Of a stretch of DNA of 64,000 nucleotides, positions 1 through 8,464 are shown piece after piece (positions within the stretch are counted from its first letter, which is position 1; each line of letters starts with the position of its first letter). A program made the translations under genes and the position numbers. Below the pieces are notes generated by a model. It had not been told where the DNA came from and did no database searches. It worked only from the letters and a program-made list of their open reading frames with translations. Source of the DNA: Candidatus Enterococcus moelleringii (GTDB lineage Bacteria > Bacillota > Bacilli > Lactobacillales > Enterococcaceae); assembly GCF_017377575.1 (NCBI RefSeq), contig NZ_JAFREM010000002.1, positions 62,001-126,000 on the forward strand, in the 5' to 3' direction.

Positions 1-414
1 GAAAAAAACCTGGTTTATCTGGAGCATACGCTAGACGATCAAAAACAAACGACGGACTTGATTTTAGCAGATGAACGGATCATTAGCCAGATTTCCAAGG
101 AAGCGTTGAACGATGTTCGGATCAGCTGCCGGCGGGTTGAAAAGCTGGTGCATTTGTATCGCGGATTAGTGGATTCCACCAGCGGAATGGTATCGGCTTT
201 GATGGACAATACCTTGAATCACTTGATGAAATATCTGGATTCAGCGGCCTTGATTATTTCCATTCCCACCTTGATTTTCAGTCTGTGGGGGATCAATACC
301 GGCGGACTACTGTGGAAGGATTCGATTTTGGGTTCACTGAGTGTAGTTCTGCTGGCACTGGTGTTAACGATTATTGGTGTCATTTTGCTGCGGCGCAAGG
401 ACTTTATGGACTGA
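1..414 (+). CDS. CorA-family Mg2+/divalent cation transporter, C-terminal part (5' truncated)
   Basis: The reading frame is open from the first base, so the gene starts upstream of the window; about 137 C-terminal residues are present. They show the long helix leading to the pore, then two membrane helices near the C-terminus separated by a short loop. The end of the first helix carries SLWGINTGG, a variant (GIN) of the GMN selectivity signature of CorA proteins, and the protein ends with the short basic tail RRKDFMD. CorA proteins are pentameric inner-membrane channels for Mg2+ or Co2+. The GIN variant is found in many Firmicute CorA-like proteins, so the exact ion is uncertain. The N-terminal cytoplasmic domain cannot be judged. 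Confidence 0.85.
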   Translation, partial: EKNLVYLEHTLDDQKQTTDLILADERIISQISKEALNDVRISCRRVEKLVHLYRGLVDSTSGMVSALMDNTLNHLMKYLDSAALIISIPTLIFSLWGINTGGLLWKDSILGSLSVVLLALVLTIIGVILLRRKDFMD

Positions 415-541
415 TTATCAATTGAAGTTGTCGCTTTAAGCAACGCACAAATTCAAGTGGGAATTTGCGAAGGTTATTCCCGAGAACAGAAATTGGATGT
501 GTTAAGATGGAAGTGAAGAAAAGAGTGAGGAGGTAATAGCC

Positions 542-1114
542 ATGATTGGAGCTGCCGCTAGTTCATTTGTCGCTTTTTTGCTGGTGTTGATCCTAGTCCA
601 AGGACAAAATATCCAGCCAGCTGATGTCGCATTTTCCCAAAAAGTGATCACTTATCGCAAGGCTGGACTAACCAAAATGTTTCTCTTCTTTACTAAATTA
701 GGCAAAGCGGTACCGACGCTGTTAATCTGTCTATTGCTGGTACTTATTCCCCAAACTCGAACCACGATTGCTTTGAATGTGGGAATTAATGTGGTGGCAA
801 CTACCGGCCTTACATTTATTATTAAACGTATCTTTAAGCGGGAACGGCCGCGAGACAACCGCCTGGTGGAAGAAACGGATCATAGTTTCCCCAGTGGTCA
901 TTCTTCGACAGCCGCGACACTTTATATCGGAATATTTTTGAACGCTCTGTTGTTTATGAACGCAGCTTGGTGGTTGGCTGTGCCGGCGTTCCTTCTGAGT
1001 TTTTTAGTCGGCTTTAGCCGCGTATACCTGGGCATCCATTATTTCACCGATGTGTTAGGCGGCTGGTTTTTAGGGCTGACAATTGCTTTTGTGGTTCCAC
1101 TATTGATGAATTAA
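542..1114 (+). CDS. PAP2-family phosphatase (PgpB/undecaprenyl-pyrophosphatase-like membrane protein)
   Basis: A 190-residue polytopic membrane protein with the three PAP2 signature blocks in order: KRIFKRERP (C1), SFPSGHSS (C2, with the catalytic-pocket His) and SRVYLGIHYFTD (C3, nucleophilic His). About five to six hydrophobic helices surround them. Family members remove phosphate from lipid pyrophosphates such as undecaprenyl pyrophosphate or phosphatidylglycerol phosphate at the outer face of the membrane. The start ATG follows GAGGAGG with about 6 nt spacing. The gene stands alone and ends at a terminator shared with the convergent dsdA. The lipid substrate cannot be decided from sequence. 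Confidence 0.92.
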   Translation: MIGAAASSFVAFLLVLILVQGQNIQPADVAFSQKVITYRKAGLTKMFLFFTKLGKAVPTLLICLLLVLIPQTRTTIALNVGINVVATTGLTFIIKRIFKRERPRDNRLVEETDHSFPSGHSSTAATLYIGIFLNALLFMNAAWWLAVPAFLLSFLVGFSRVYLGIHYFTDVLGGWFLGLTIAFVVPLLMN

Positions 1115-1116
1115 AC

Positions 1117-1145
1117 AAACCCTGCGATTTTTTTCGCAGGGTTTT
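1117..1145. terminator. Bidirectional intrinsic terminator (PAP2 / dsdA)
   Basis: The stem AAACCCTGCGA pairs with CGCAGGGTTT around a T-rich loop. It sits between the two convergent stop codons and can end both transcripts. Confidence 0.85.
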
Positions 1146-1147
1146 AC

Positions 1148-2422
1148 TTATTTGCCTAATTGATAAGCTGCCACACGTTCTGCTTCGGGCACCATATTTC
1201 CGCCAGTTCCCCAAACAATGTGGGTTCCTTTGCGAAGCTGTGGATTTTCTTGGGCAAAGGTTCGGTTTACATCTGAAAATGAAGCAAAACCAGCTGTCGA
1301 AGAGGGTTCCACGAAAATGTCTTCCTGATCCTTCAACAACCGCAGATAGTGATACAACCGCTGATCCGCCACCGTGGTTTCCCCATATAAGAAGGGCTCA
1401 ATTACCTCACCCACTAAACGGGATGGTCGGCCAACTGCCAAACCATCGGCCGCGGTTTTCCCGTCCAAGCCAATATCAGAAACTGCGATCTGATCATTTA
1501 ACTGAGTGTACAACCCCAGCAGCATGCAAGGAGCATGAGTGGGCTCCACGAAAATAATCGTAACAGCCTCGCCGAATAATTGATGCAGACCAAAGGCTAC
1601 GCCGCCAGGACTGCCGCCAACCCCGCAAGGCAGATAAACAACTAGCGGCTGTTCCTTGGAAATAGTAATTCCTTGGTGGATTAACTGCTGCTGCAAACGC
1701 AAAGCCGCCACACTGTAGCCTAAGAAAAGATCCCGTGAGGCTTCATCGTCAACAAAATGACAGTTAGGATTTCCTTCCGCCGTCTTTCGCCCAGCGGCTA
1801 CTGCTTGACTGAAGTCTCCAGGATGCTCAACGACAGTGACTCCTCGTTCTCGCAATAAATCCTTTTTCCATTGTTTAGCATCTTCTGACATATGCACCGT
1901 GGTTCGAAAGCCCAGCTTCGCCCCCATAATTCCAATGCTTAAGCCTAAATTACCAGTCGAACCTACTGCAATTTCATATTGAGAAAATAGTTCAAGAAAG
2001 GCTTGATCCGCTAATTTTTCGTAATTGTCGGTCAGCTGCAACATGCCAGTATCCAAGGCAATTGTTTCCGCCAATTTCAAGACTTCGTAAATCCCGCCCC
2101 GGGCTTTAATGGAACCAGAAATCGGCAGATGACTGTCGCATTTCAAGTAAAGTTTTCCTTCAAAGTTAAAGTCATCAGAATCCTTCAAGGCCGCCAGCAT
2201 CTTAGGAACTTCCTTCAATTCCGATTCGATAATCCCGTTAGTCGCTTGAGTTTCCGGAAAAACCTGCGCAATATAAGGCGCAAAGCGTTCCAAGCGAGCC
2301 GCCGCATCCTCCATGTCCGCCAAAGTAAATACCGCGGGCTTTTCTATACCAAAATTCGGATTTCTCCATTGAACTTCCTGGTAGTTTTGTAAATCAGTTA
2401 AAAAAGCATCTATCTGAATCAT
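1148..2422 (-). CDS. dsdA: D-serine ammonia-lyase (D-serine dehydratase)
   Basis: A PLP enzyme of 424 residues, close to the usual ~440 of DsdA, converting D-serine to pyruvate and ammonia in the cytosol. It carries the fold-type II PLP lysine in SGSIKARGG (about Lys106), the substrate/cofactor loop [13 protein letters not shown], and the glycine-rich phosphate-binding segment [14 protein letters not shown]. The N-terminal block with QWRNPNFG matches DsdA rather than threonine dehydratase, and there is no ACT domain. No dsdX permease or dsdC regulator is adjacent, so it is a single-gene unit. It probably detoxifies or uses D-serine. The start ATG is preceded by AAGGAGTCC on the minus strand. 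Confidence 0.95.
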   Translation of the reverse strand: MIQIDAFLTDLQNYQEVQWRNPNFGIEKPAVFTLADMEDAAARLERFAPYIAQVFPETQATNGIIESELKEVPKMLAALKDSDDFNFEGKLYLKCDSHLPISGSIKARGGIYEVLKLAETIALDTGMLQLTDNYEKLADQAFLELFSQYEIAVGSTGNLGLSIGIMGAKLGFRTTVHMSEDAKQWKKDLLRERGVTVVEHPGDFSQAVAAGRKTAEGNPNCHFVDDEASRDLFLGYSVAALRLQQQLIHQGITISKEQPLVVYLPCGVGGSPGGVAFGLHQLFGEAVTIIFVEPTHAPCMLLGLYTQLNDQIAVSDIGLDGKTAADGLAVGRPSRLVGEVIEPFLYGETTVADQRLYHYLRLLKDQEDIFVEPSSTAGFASFSDVNRTFAQENPQLRKGTHIVWGTGGNMVPEAERVAAYQLGK

Positions 2423-2524
2423 AAAGGACTCCTTGTTTTTTATTCAAAGATACCATGTTTGCCCAAGAGTTGTGAATGCTTATTTTTTGTTCATCAACTG
2501 AGAGTAGCAAGATAGCGATGTTTG

Positions 2525-2552
2525 TTGCAAAAACTTTGTGCTATCATATATA
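2525..2552 (+). promoter_or_regulatory. Candidate sigma-A promoter for the small membrane protein gene
   Basis: TTGCAA (-35) and TATATA (-10) are separated by 16 bp, about 24 bp upstream of the chosen start codon. The ribosome binding site GAAGGGAG lies between. Confidence 0.45.
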
Positions 2553-2575
2553 GAGGGAAAAGAAGGGAGTTAAGG

Positions 2576-2956
2576 ATGTATAAGAAGTTAAATCAATATC
2601 TTGGTAGGAGACCTGGATTTTATTTGTTGTTTCTATGGACTATATTGGTAGTGGTCCAGATGATAGTTAATGGTAGAAATCAGCTTCCGCTTTGGCATAA
2701 CATGTATACTAAATTTGTCTTTGCATTGTGTTTTTTACTAGTCTTCTTTTTTTACACGCTAAAGTTACAAAAGCGGACACAGTTTGTTGTCGGTTTTGTC
2801 AGCAGTTTTATTTATCAAATTGTCAGCAACTGGTTTAATAAAGGTTTAGTGGATTATACCTCATTGATTATTCTGGCTGTAGTTGCAATTATGTGCGCTG
2901 CATTTTTGATGATTATTGTTACAGGTTTAGAAAGAAACTACGAACGTTCAAAATAA
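2576..2956 (+). CDS. Small integral membrane protein, unknown function
   Basis: A 126-residue protein with four clear hydrophobic segments (about residues 17-34, 46-62, 68-84 and 95-115) joined by short basic loops, ending in a charged tail. I chose the ATG at 2576 because GAAGGGAG lies just upstream; an in-frame TTG at 2522 would fall on the predicted promoter. I do not recognise the family. It stands alone, flanked by its own promoter and terminator, and has no signal peptide cleavage site that I can see. Confidence 0.7.
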   Translation: MYKKLNQYLGRRPGFYLLFLWTILVVVQMIVNGRNQLPLWHNMYTKFVFALCFLLVFFFYTLKLQKRTQFVVGFVSSFIYQIVSNWFNKGLVDYTSLIILAVVAIMCAAFLMIIVTGLERNYERSK

Positions 2957-2967
2957 ACGATTCAATC

Positions 2968-3004
2968 GAGATTTAGCATAATAAAAAGCTAAATCTCTTT
3001 TTTT
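2968..3004 (+). terminator. Intrinsic terminator
   Basis: The ten-base-pair stem GAGATTTAGC / GCTAAATCTC with an A-rich loop is followed by a run of T, directly after the small membrane protein gene. Confidence 0.85.
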
Positions 3005-3084
3005 GTCTTGCGAAAAAAGAGCACTGGAGTGCAAGCGAAGGTCACGATTTTTCCCTATGATAAAAGAAAAAAGCAGGTGATGAG

Positions 3085-3540
3085 ATGAATTGGAAGGCAC
3101 AATTCCCCGCAACGCAACAGCCTACAGAGCAGCAAATTGCGGAATTTATTGACAATCAACTTTGGCAAGTGCTGAATCACTATTTGCAGCAAGCTTATGA
3201 AGCGAAACCAAAATACAGCCATAGCAGATGCTCCATGCAAGCCGGCTGGAACGTCAAATACCACAAGGCAGGTAAATCCTTGTGCACTTTATATCCAATG
3301 GAAGGCTATTTTATTATGCTAGTGGTTGTCGGAAAAGCCGAGATGGCTGAAGCGGAAGAAATGATGCCTTTGCTGTCGACCTATACGCAGCAAGTCTTCC
3401 AGCAAACTGAAGTCGGCCAAGGACAAAAATGGCTAATGCTGGAAATTAGGGAGCAGGAAATTTTAGAGGATGCGATAAAACTCGTTGCATTGCGTCGTAA
3501 GCCAAAAAATCAAATCGATCGGGGAGAGCTGAATGACTAG
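3085..3540 (+). CDS. DUF3788-family protein
   Basis: A soluble protein of 151 residues. The central stretch KPKYSHSRCSMQAGWNVKYH followed by SLCTLYPMEGYF and LVVVGKAE fits the DUF3788 family, whose members are small and uncharacterised. The start ATG is preceded by AGGTGATGAG. It overlaps the next gene by 8 nt, so the two are probably translationally coupled. The neighbour is a GyrI-like effector-binding protein and such pairs are common in Firmicutes, which suggests a small-molecule or stress role. That is inference. Confidence 0.8.
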   Translation: MNWKAQFPATQQPTEQQIAEFIDNQLWQVLNHYLQQAYEAKPKYSHSRCSMQAGWNVKYHKAGKSLCTLYPMEGYFIMLVVVGKAEMAEAEEMMPLLSTYTQQVFQQTEVGQGQKWLMLEIREQEILEDAIKLVALRRKPKNQIDRGELND

Positions 3541-4006
3541 AATTACGCAAATCATGCAAAAGAAGCTGCCGGAAATGCAGCTGTTGTCCGTACGAAAGAC
3601 CATCCACTTTTTTGAAGAATATTCCGACTTCATGGGAGAAGCTGTCGGCAAAATCGAAGAACGGATCAAAGAAGCCGACAGCTATCCCAGCAGCGGGCCG
3701 ATCGTTTGCTTCCATAATATGGACTTAGAAAAATTAGACGTAGAGATCGGTTTTCAAATAGCTGAACCAATCGCAGGAAAAGGTGCAGTGAAGGATTCCG
3801 TACTGCCCGCTCGAACGATCGCCACCGCGATTGACCAAGGACCTTATGAAAAACAGGATCCGACGATGGAAGAACTGATGAAGTGGATCAGCGAAAACGG
3901 CTATCAGCCTACTGGCGGAATTTATTACCACTATTTGAATGATGATCAGCGGCCGGAAGAAGAGCTGCTGACGGAGATGTATCTGCCGATAACGAAGCAG
4001 AGCTGA
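3533..4006 (+). CDS. GyrI-like / AraC-type effector-binding domain protein
   Basis: A 157-residue stand-alone small-molecule-binding (SHS2/GyrI-like) domain. The pattern is typical: an N-terminal strand-helix containing FFEEYSDFMGEAVGKIEE, a central strand with VEIGFQIAEPI, and a second repeat ending with the acidic strand TEMYLPITK. No DNA-binding domain is attached. Family members either bind drugs as sponge proteins or inhibit gyrase (SbmC); which applies here is unknown. Its start lies inside the end of the DUF3788 gene (ATGACTAG overlap). Confidence 0.8.
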   Translation: MTRITQIMQKKLPEMQLLSVRKTIHFFEEYSDFMGEAVGKIEERIKEADSYPSSGPIVCFHNMDLEKLDVEIGFQIAEPIAGKGAVKDSVLPARTIATAIDQGPYEKQDPTMEELMKWISENGYQPTGGIYYHYLNDDQRPEEELLTEMYLPITKQS

Positions 4007-4011
4007 CATTA

Positions 4012-5229
4012 CTAAGCTTGCAGCAGCCAATCGATCACATTCATTTTCTTAATACCATCGTAATTTGCTGTTTTATTCAATTGATCCAATGTTAATAGAT
4101 ACTTAGGGTACTGGTCGTCGATTGATTGCAGTGAACGCAATTCACGAGTTAACACCTGCTCATCCAAGGCGGTTAACGCAACTTGATAATAAGTAATTTC
4201 CTGTTGGTCATTGATAGCAACGAAGTCAACCTCATACTTTTTAGTTTTCCCGACATAGACTTTCTGGTATCTTCTAAGCAGTTCCAGGTAGACGATGTTT
4301 TCAACAATATGACCGAAATCTTCTCGGTGATCCCGCAGTATCAGTTGTCTTAATCCAATATCTACAACATAGTATTTCTCTTGACTGTTTAATAGCTGCC
4401 TACCATGAATGTCGTAGCGTTCAGCCCGATACATGATTAAGCTGTCAAGAATACCAGCTATATATTTTTCAACTGTTTTGTTAGAAATAGCGGCCCCCGC
4501 GCTCTTAAGTGTATTTGTTAATTTGTTGGTATTAACTAGACTGCCAATGGTACTAAAAAGGGTAGCCAATACTTTTTCTAACACCTGCACATCCTGTACA
4601 CTCAAGCGAGTGATAATATCATTCAAAACAACGGTAGAATACAGACCTTGAAGGTACTCTAAAAGTTCCTGATCGTTATCAGTAAAAAGGGCATAGGGGA
4701 AGGAGCTTTTCAAGTAATCGTTGAAGAAGGCTTCATCAGTTTTATAACGGTCGTTTTGCTTATGCCAATTGACGTACTCTTGAAAAGACAACGGCAGCAT
4801 CGCTAGTTCTACATAGCGACCGCTCAATAAAGTGGCAATCTCTCCGCTTAAAAAATAGGCGTTTGAACCAGTTATATAGAGATCGACGTTGTTCTCTAAA
4901 AAAAGTGAATCCACCACACGCTCAAATTCCTGAACATGTTGAATTTCATCAAGAAAAATATAATACATTGATTCTTCAGTTGTCATTTTTTTTAGATAAC
5001 GGTACAGCTTTTGGGGATCCCTAAGCTCATCAAAAGCCATGTTTTCGAAGTTAACGGAAATAATATGGTTTTCTGGTACACCAGAATCAATCAGCTCCTG
5101 TTTAAAAAGGAGAAACAAGGTTGATTTTCCAGAACGACGTACACCGGAAACGACTTTGATAATGGGTTTATCTTTATGTCTTTGCAGAAAATTCAAGTAG
5201 CTTTTTCTTTTAACATACTTCGCGTTCAT
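4012..5229 (-). CDS. AAA ATPase with C-terminal DUF4143 domain (COG1373 type)
   Basis: A 405-residue protein. The N-terminus holds a P-loop VSGVRRSGKST (about residues 27-37) and a Walker B strand with FLDEIQ (about residue 100), then an arginine-rich sensor region (ITGSNAYFLSGEIATLLSGR). The C-terminal 150 residues form the DUF4143 domain, with a PD-(D/E)XK-like pattern EVDFVAINDQQE. Such proteins are widespread, mobile in distribution and poorly understood. The ATG at 5229 is preceded by GGAGGGG; an upstream in-frame ATG lacks such a site. The gene looks AT-richer than its neighbours, stands alone and sits behind a perfect 15-bp palindrome, all consistent with horizontal acquisition. Confidence 0.88.
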   Translation of the reverse strand: MNAKYVKRKSYLNFLQRHKDKPIIKVVSGVRRSGKSTLFLLFKQELIDSGVPENHIISVNFENMAFDELRDPQKLYRYLKKMTTEESMYYIFLDEIQHVQEFERVVDSLFLENNVDLYITGSNAYFLSGEIATLLSGRYVELAMLPLSFQEYVNWHKQNDRYKTDEAFFNDYLKSSFPYALFTDNDQELLEYLQGLYSTVVLNDIITRLSVQDVQVLEKVLATLFSTIGSLVNTNKLTNTLKSAGAAISNKTVEKYIAGILDSLIMYRAERYDIHGRQLLNSQEKYYVVDIGLRQLILRDHREDFGHIVENIVYLELLRRYQKVYVGKTKKYEVDFVAINDQQEITYYQVALTALDEQVLTRELRSLQSIDDQYPKYLLTLDQLNKTANYDGIKKMNVIDWLLQA

Positions 5230-5264
5230 TTTATCCCCTCCATTCCTAAAACATACCACAAATC

Positions 5265-5296
5265 AAAAGTTTTTGGAATCTATTCCAAAAACTTTT
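5265..5296. promoter_or_regulatory. Perfect 15-bp-arm palindrome upstream of the AAA/DUF4143 ATPase
   Basis: AAAAGTTTTTGGAAT and ATTCCAAAAACTTTT flank a 2-nt centre (CT). On the minus strand the downstream arm contains TTCCAA, 17 bp ahead of an extended -10 (TGGTATGTT), so the palindrome overlaps the likely promoter of the ATPase gene. The tiny centre argues against a terminator and for a protein-binding operator or a recombination/insertion site. Confidence 0.65.
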
Positions 5297-5371
5297 TCCG
5301 ATGATTCAAAAGAGAACCAAAACTAAAACAGCTGACACGTATCGTGCCACAACGGATTTAGCCAGAACAAT

Positions 5372-5418
5372 AAAAAATAAGCCATCGCATACCGAGATAT
5401 ACGATGACTTACCTTATT
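5372..5418 (-). terminator. Probable terminator after the permease-regulator operon
   Basis: On the minus strand AATAAGGTAAGTCATCG pairs, with a bulge, with CGATGGCTTATT and is followed by TTTTT. It lies just beyond the stop of the small membrane protein gene. Confidence 0.5.
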
Positions 5419-5426
5419 TCTCAAAC

Positions 5427-5846
5427 CTAAACCATCTGCGCCAACAACAACCCAGACACCAGGATAGACAGACACAAAACCCCACAGCCTAGTAAAAAGA
5501 AAGCTTTTGGCTGTTCCGCACTTGCTTCATCCGAGCCTCTTCTTAAAGAAAGAAACACCAAAGCAGCACCCAGGATATTAAAGCTGATCAACTGCTGAGC
5601 CAGGGCCATAAACAAATAGTGCTTTTGCTGTTTGCCTTTCAGCATTTTCAACCAATAGCTTTGCGTAAAGGCGATGCAGGCATTCAAAAAGATGAAGGCA
5701 AAGGGCGCTTGATTTAAAAGCTCCGTGAAGCTGATATGTAAGTTAAGGGTGGTCAGATAGACATAAATCAAAATCAAGATGGGACTAATCAACCAGTAGC
5801 CCTGCAAAATCGGGAAGGGATTGTAGCGTTTAATAGTCTGAATCAT
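5427..5846 (-). CDS. Small membrane protein co-translated with an RpiR regulator
   Basis: A 139-residue protein with four hydrophobic segments: about residues 17-34, 45-62, a central segment after the KGKQQKHY loop, and a C-terminal LLGCGVLCLSILVSGLLLA. Its ATG overlaps the TGA of the RpiR gene in the sequence ATGA, implying translational coupling as the last gene of the EIIBC-RpiR unit. I do not recognise the family. Its place suggests a link to sugar uptake or its sensing, but nothing in the sequence shows a function. Confidence 0.7.
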   Translation of the reverse strand: MIQTIKRYNPFPILQGYWLISPILILIYVYLTTLNLHISFTELLNQAPFAFIFLNACIAFTQSYWLKMLKGKQQKHYLFMALAQQLISFNILGAALVFLSLRRGSDEASAEQPKAFFLLGCGVLCLSILVSGLLLAQMV

Positions 5847-6613
5847 AATGAGCTCTCCTGTTCTTTTCCTAGCGAGACGATGTAGCGTCTGATAATCGTA
5901 TCCAGCAATAAGTTCAACGTAATAAAGGAATGCAATTGGCGACTTTGGCCGTGAATCACCATCGGCGTTACGTGATAGTGCAGGCTGTAATTAGCCAATG
6001 AAGACATATAGTTTTGACTAAATTCAGTAATGGCGATGAAAGGAATTTGCCGCAGCTTCAAGATTTTAATGTCTTCCTTCATCTCATCGGTTTCCCCGCT
6101 TAGGGAAATAAAAATCACCAAATCCTGTTTCGTGAAGGCGGACATACTAACATCAAATTCCGTTTTAGCCGGCAAGACCATCGAACGGACCTTGCAGCCT
6201 AGTAAAGATTTGGAAAATTCGTTGGCGGCATTTTTCTGAGCATAGCCGGTGCCGTAGCAGTAAACAATGTTGGCGTTAGCCAGCAGCTGCATCAGCGGTT
6301 CAAAGTCCAGCTGGTCCAAATATTTCTGCGTATCCTCAATGTCTTTGCGTTGATTGGCTAAGACATCATACAAATTGTCGTTTGGGTTATCCTTGGAGGA
6401 TTTCAAAAAATATTTCAATTCTGAATAGCCGGAAAAGCCTAGTTTTTTCGTTAAGCGAATCACGGAGGATTTTGACACATGAGCGGCTGTCGCCAGGGAG
6501 CTGATGGTCATGGCTTCAACGTTCGGCTGGTTATCCAGCATGTAAGCCAATATTTCTTTTTCGGTTTCGCTAAAGCTTTCCTGCCGCGAATTAATCAAAT
6601 CTCGTAGATTCAT
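5843..6613 (-). CDS. RpiR/MurR-family transcriptional regulator (HTH + SIS domain)
   Basis: A 256-residue protein with an N-terminal RpiR helix-turn-helix (ISSLATAAHVSKSSVIRLTKKLGFSG split over residues about 38-63) and a C-terminal SIS domain (about 110-240) that binds sugar phosphates, with YCYGTGYAQKNA and FISLSGETDEM as its phosphate-binding loops. It is encoded directly downstream of the EIIBC gene on the same strand, so it probably responds to the phosphosugar made by that permease. The start ATG is preceded by TAGGAGC. Confidence 0.92.
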   Translation of the reverse strand: MNLRDLINSRQESFSETEKEILAYMLDNQPNVEAMTISSLATAAHVSKSSVIRLTKKLGFSGYSELKYFLKSSKDNPNDNLYDVLANQRKDIEDTQKYLDQLDFEPLMQLLANANIVYCYGTGYAQKNAANEFSKSLLGCKVRSMVLPAKTEFDVSMSAFTKQDLVIFISLSGETDEMKEDIKILKLRQIPFIAITEFSQNYMSSLANYSLHYHVTPMVIHGQSRQLHSFITLNLLLDTIIRRYIVSLGKEQESSL

Positions 6614-6685
6614 AAAAACAGCTCCTAATCCCTCTTGTTTCCTCTATTATAATGTAAGAAACCAACAGCGACTAGGAGCAAATCA

Positions 6686-8263
6686 TTAATTCAACAATTG
6701 TTCGAAGCGTTCTCTCACTTGGGGAACGTCCATCCCAACAATAACTTGGAAGGCTGTACCTTTTCTTACTACACCGTGAGCGCCGCCTGATTTGAAGGCT
6801 GTGTCGTCGGCTACTTTGGTTTCGTCTTTGACACTAATTCGCAAACGTGTGGCACAATTGTTTACTTTACTGATATTTTCTGCGCCACCAAAGGCTTCTA
6901 AAAAGACTTGGGCCCGTTCAGAATAAGGATCGCTGGCTGCTGAGTCGTTGCCAGCTTTTTTGGCTTCTTTGTAATCTTTTTTGCTGTACAATTTCACTTC
7001 AGTATCTTCTTGTTCACGACCTGGTGTAGCAAAGTCGAATTTCAAGATTAAATATCTGAAGGAGAAGAAGTAAATCGCCACAAAGGCTAAGCCGATCGCA
7101 ATTTGGATCAGGTAAGTTTGCCAATGGTTTGGCCATAATGGCAACCAGTTTCTGGTCAGCATATCGATCAAGCCGCTGTTCATGTCACCGACAACCCCGA
7201 AGCTGAACATCGTTGCTGCCATGATACCTGTTAAGACGGCATGAAGCAGGAACAATGGTGGTGCGATAAATAGGAACGTAAATTCTAATGGTTCAGTCAC
7301 CCCGATTAATGCTGCAGTTAAAGCAACCGGAATTAAAATCGACAAAACTTGTTTTTTCTTGCTTGGTTTAGCCGTTGCATAAAAGGCTGCGGAAATACCA
7401 AGAGAAGCAAAGATTTTTGAGTTTCCGTTTAATGAGAAGCCGCCTTGCGGGAACAACTCTTTTAAAGAAGAAGTACTTTGCGCAAATTCGTTTAAGTGTT
7501 CCATCCAGTATTTCGCGATCCCACCTTCAACGACAGCTGGACCATAAAGGAATGGGGTATAAACGAAGTGATGCAACCCAGTTGGGATCAACACCCGTTC
7601 TAAGAAAGCGTACAGACCAACTCCGAAGACACCTGATGAAACCAAGAAGCCTTGCATCGAGCTGATGCCCATTTGAACTTTTGGCCAAATTAAGCAGACC
7701 AACAAAGCGACTGGCAACATAACCGCAAAGCCTAGGATGTAAACGAAGGTTGAACCTTGGAAAACCCCTAACCAATCCGGTAATTTTTTCTCAAAGTAGC
7801 GGTTGTGCAACCAAACGGCGATAGAAGCAAAGACGATGGCTCCCAACACACCAGTATCCAATGTTTTGATACCTGCGATTAATTTCAAACCAGATTCGCC
7901 GCCAGGATCAGCTGCAAAATTGACACCAAAGGTTTTTCCGTAAAATTGCAGGATGCTGCTGATAAAGTAATTAGCCGTTAAGTAGATAACAAATGATTCC
8001 ATGGCTGCTCGGCCGCTGGCTTTTTTCGCCAGGCCTAAAGGCAATCCAATAATAAAGAGCAATTCCAATTGATTAAAAACGGTCCAAGCGCCATTTTCGA
8101 TAATCGACCAGACGTTGTACCAAGCTGATCCTTCCGTTGCGATACTACCTACCAATAGTGGGTTTTTGAATACGACTGACAAGGCTACTGCAATCCCGGC
8201 AAATGAGAATAAAAGCACCGGTGTATACATTGCGCCTCCGAAGCGTTGTATTTTCTCCATCAT
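6686..8263 (-). CDS. PTS alpha-glucoside/maltose-type permease, EIIBC fusion
   Basis: A 525-residue protein with an N-terminal EIIC membrane domain (about residues 1-420, around ten helices, with the GVTEPLEFTFLF substrate loop and the GLHHFVYTPF motif) and a C-terminal EIIB domain (about 445-525) with the phosphorylated cysteine in NNCATRLR. It belongs to the glucose superfamily branch of maltose/alpha-glucoside permeases (MalT/GlvC/MalX type). It has no EIIA domain; a stand-alone EIIA-Glc gene lies in the divergent operon and probably supplies the phosphoryl group. With the GH13 glucosidase nearby, a maltose- or isomaltose-like disaccharide is the likely substrate. Confidence 0.92.
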   Translation of the reverse strand: MMEKIQRFGGAMYTPVLLFSFAGIAVALSVVFKNPLLVGSIATEGSAWYNVWSIIENGAWTVFNQLELLFIIGLPLGLAKKASGRAAMESFVIYLTANYFISSILQFYGKTFGVNFAADPGGESGLKLIAGIKTLDTGVLGAIVFASIAVWLHNRYFEKKLPDWLGVFQGSTFVYILGFAVMLPVALLVCLIWPKVQMGISSMQGFLVSSGVFGVGLYAFLERVLIPTGLHHFVYTPFLYGPAVVEGGIAKYWMEHLNEFAQSTSSLKELFPQGGFSLNGNSKIFASLGISAAFYATAKPSKKKQVLSILIPVALTAALIGVTEPLEFTFLFIAPPLFLLHAVLTGIMAATMFSFGVVGDMNSGLIDMLTRNWLPLWPNHWQTYLIQIAIGLAFVAIYFFSFRYLILKFDFATPGREQEDTEVKLYSKKDYKEAKKAGNDSAASDPYSERAQVFLEAFGGAENISKVNNCATRLRISVKDETKVADDTAFKSGGAHGVVRKGTAFQVIVGMDVPQVRERFEQLLN

Positions 8264-8296
8264 GTAGAGAACACCTTCTTTCGTTTTGATGACTTA

Positions 8297-8326
8297 TTTA
8301 TAGCATGGTTTGTAATCCGCTTACAA
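8297..8326 (-). promoter_or_regulatory. Promoter of the EIIBC gene with an embedded inverted repeat (cre-like)
   Basis: On the minus strand TTGTAA (8321-8326) and an extended -10, TGCTATAAA (hexamer 8297-8302), are 18 bp apart. The inverted repeat TGTAA-N5-TTACA at 8311-8325 covers the -35 and spacer. It resembles a CcpA cre half-site pair with one extra central base, or it may be the operator for the RpiR or AraC regulator. Confidence 0.5.
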
Positions 8327-8435
8327 TAGACTTGGGGCATTCTGGACTAAAGTCGGTGAAGTAGAAATTTAGTGTCAACCGATGAAACAAAGTTCCGCAT
8401 TTTCCTGTGACCTAGCTTTTCCTTTGGGTGCTCGT

Positions 8436-8441
8436 TATAAT
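8436..8441 (+). promoter_or_regulatory. -10 element (TATAAT) of the AraC regulator gene
   Basis: A perfect TATAAT lies just ahead of the GGGAGGTG ribosome binding site at about 8448. I see no good -35 at 16-18 bp, which suggests activator dependence or a very short leader. Confidence 0.4.
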
Positions 8442-8464
8442 CTAAGTGGGAGGTGTACATCCAA

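Noticed and set aside
5301-5492. 63-codon open frame on the plus strand next to the palindrome
   Set aside because: No ribosome binding site, low-complexity basic/Gln content, and it overlaps the terminator and end of a better-supported minus-strand gene.
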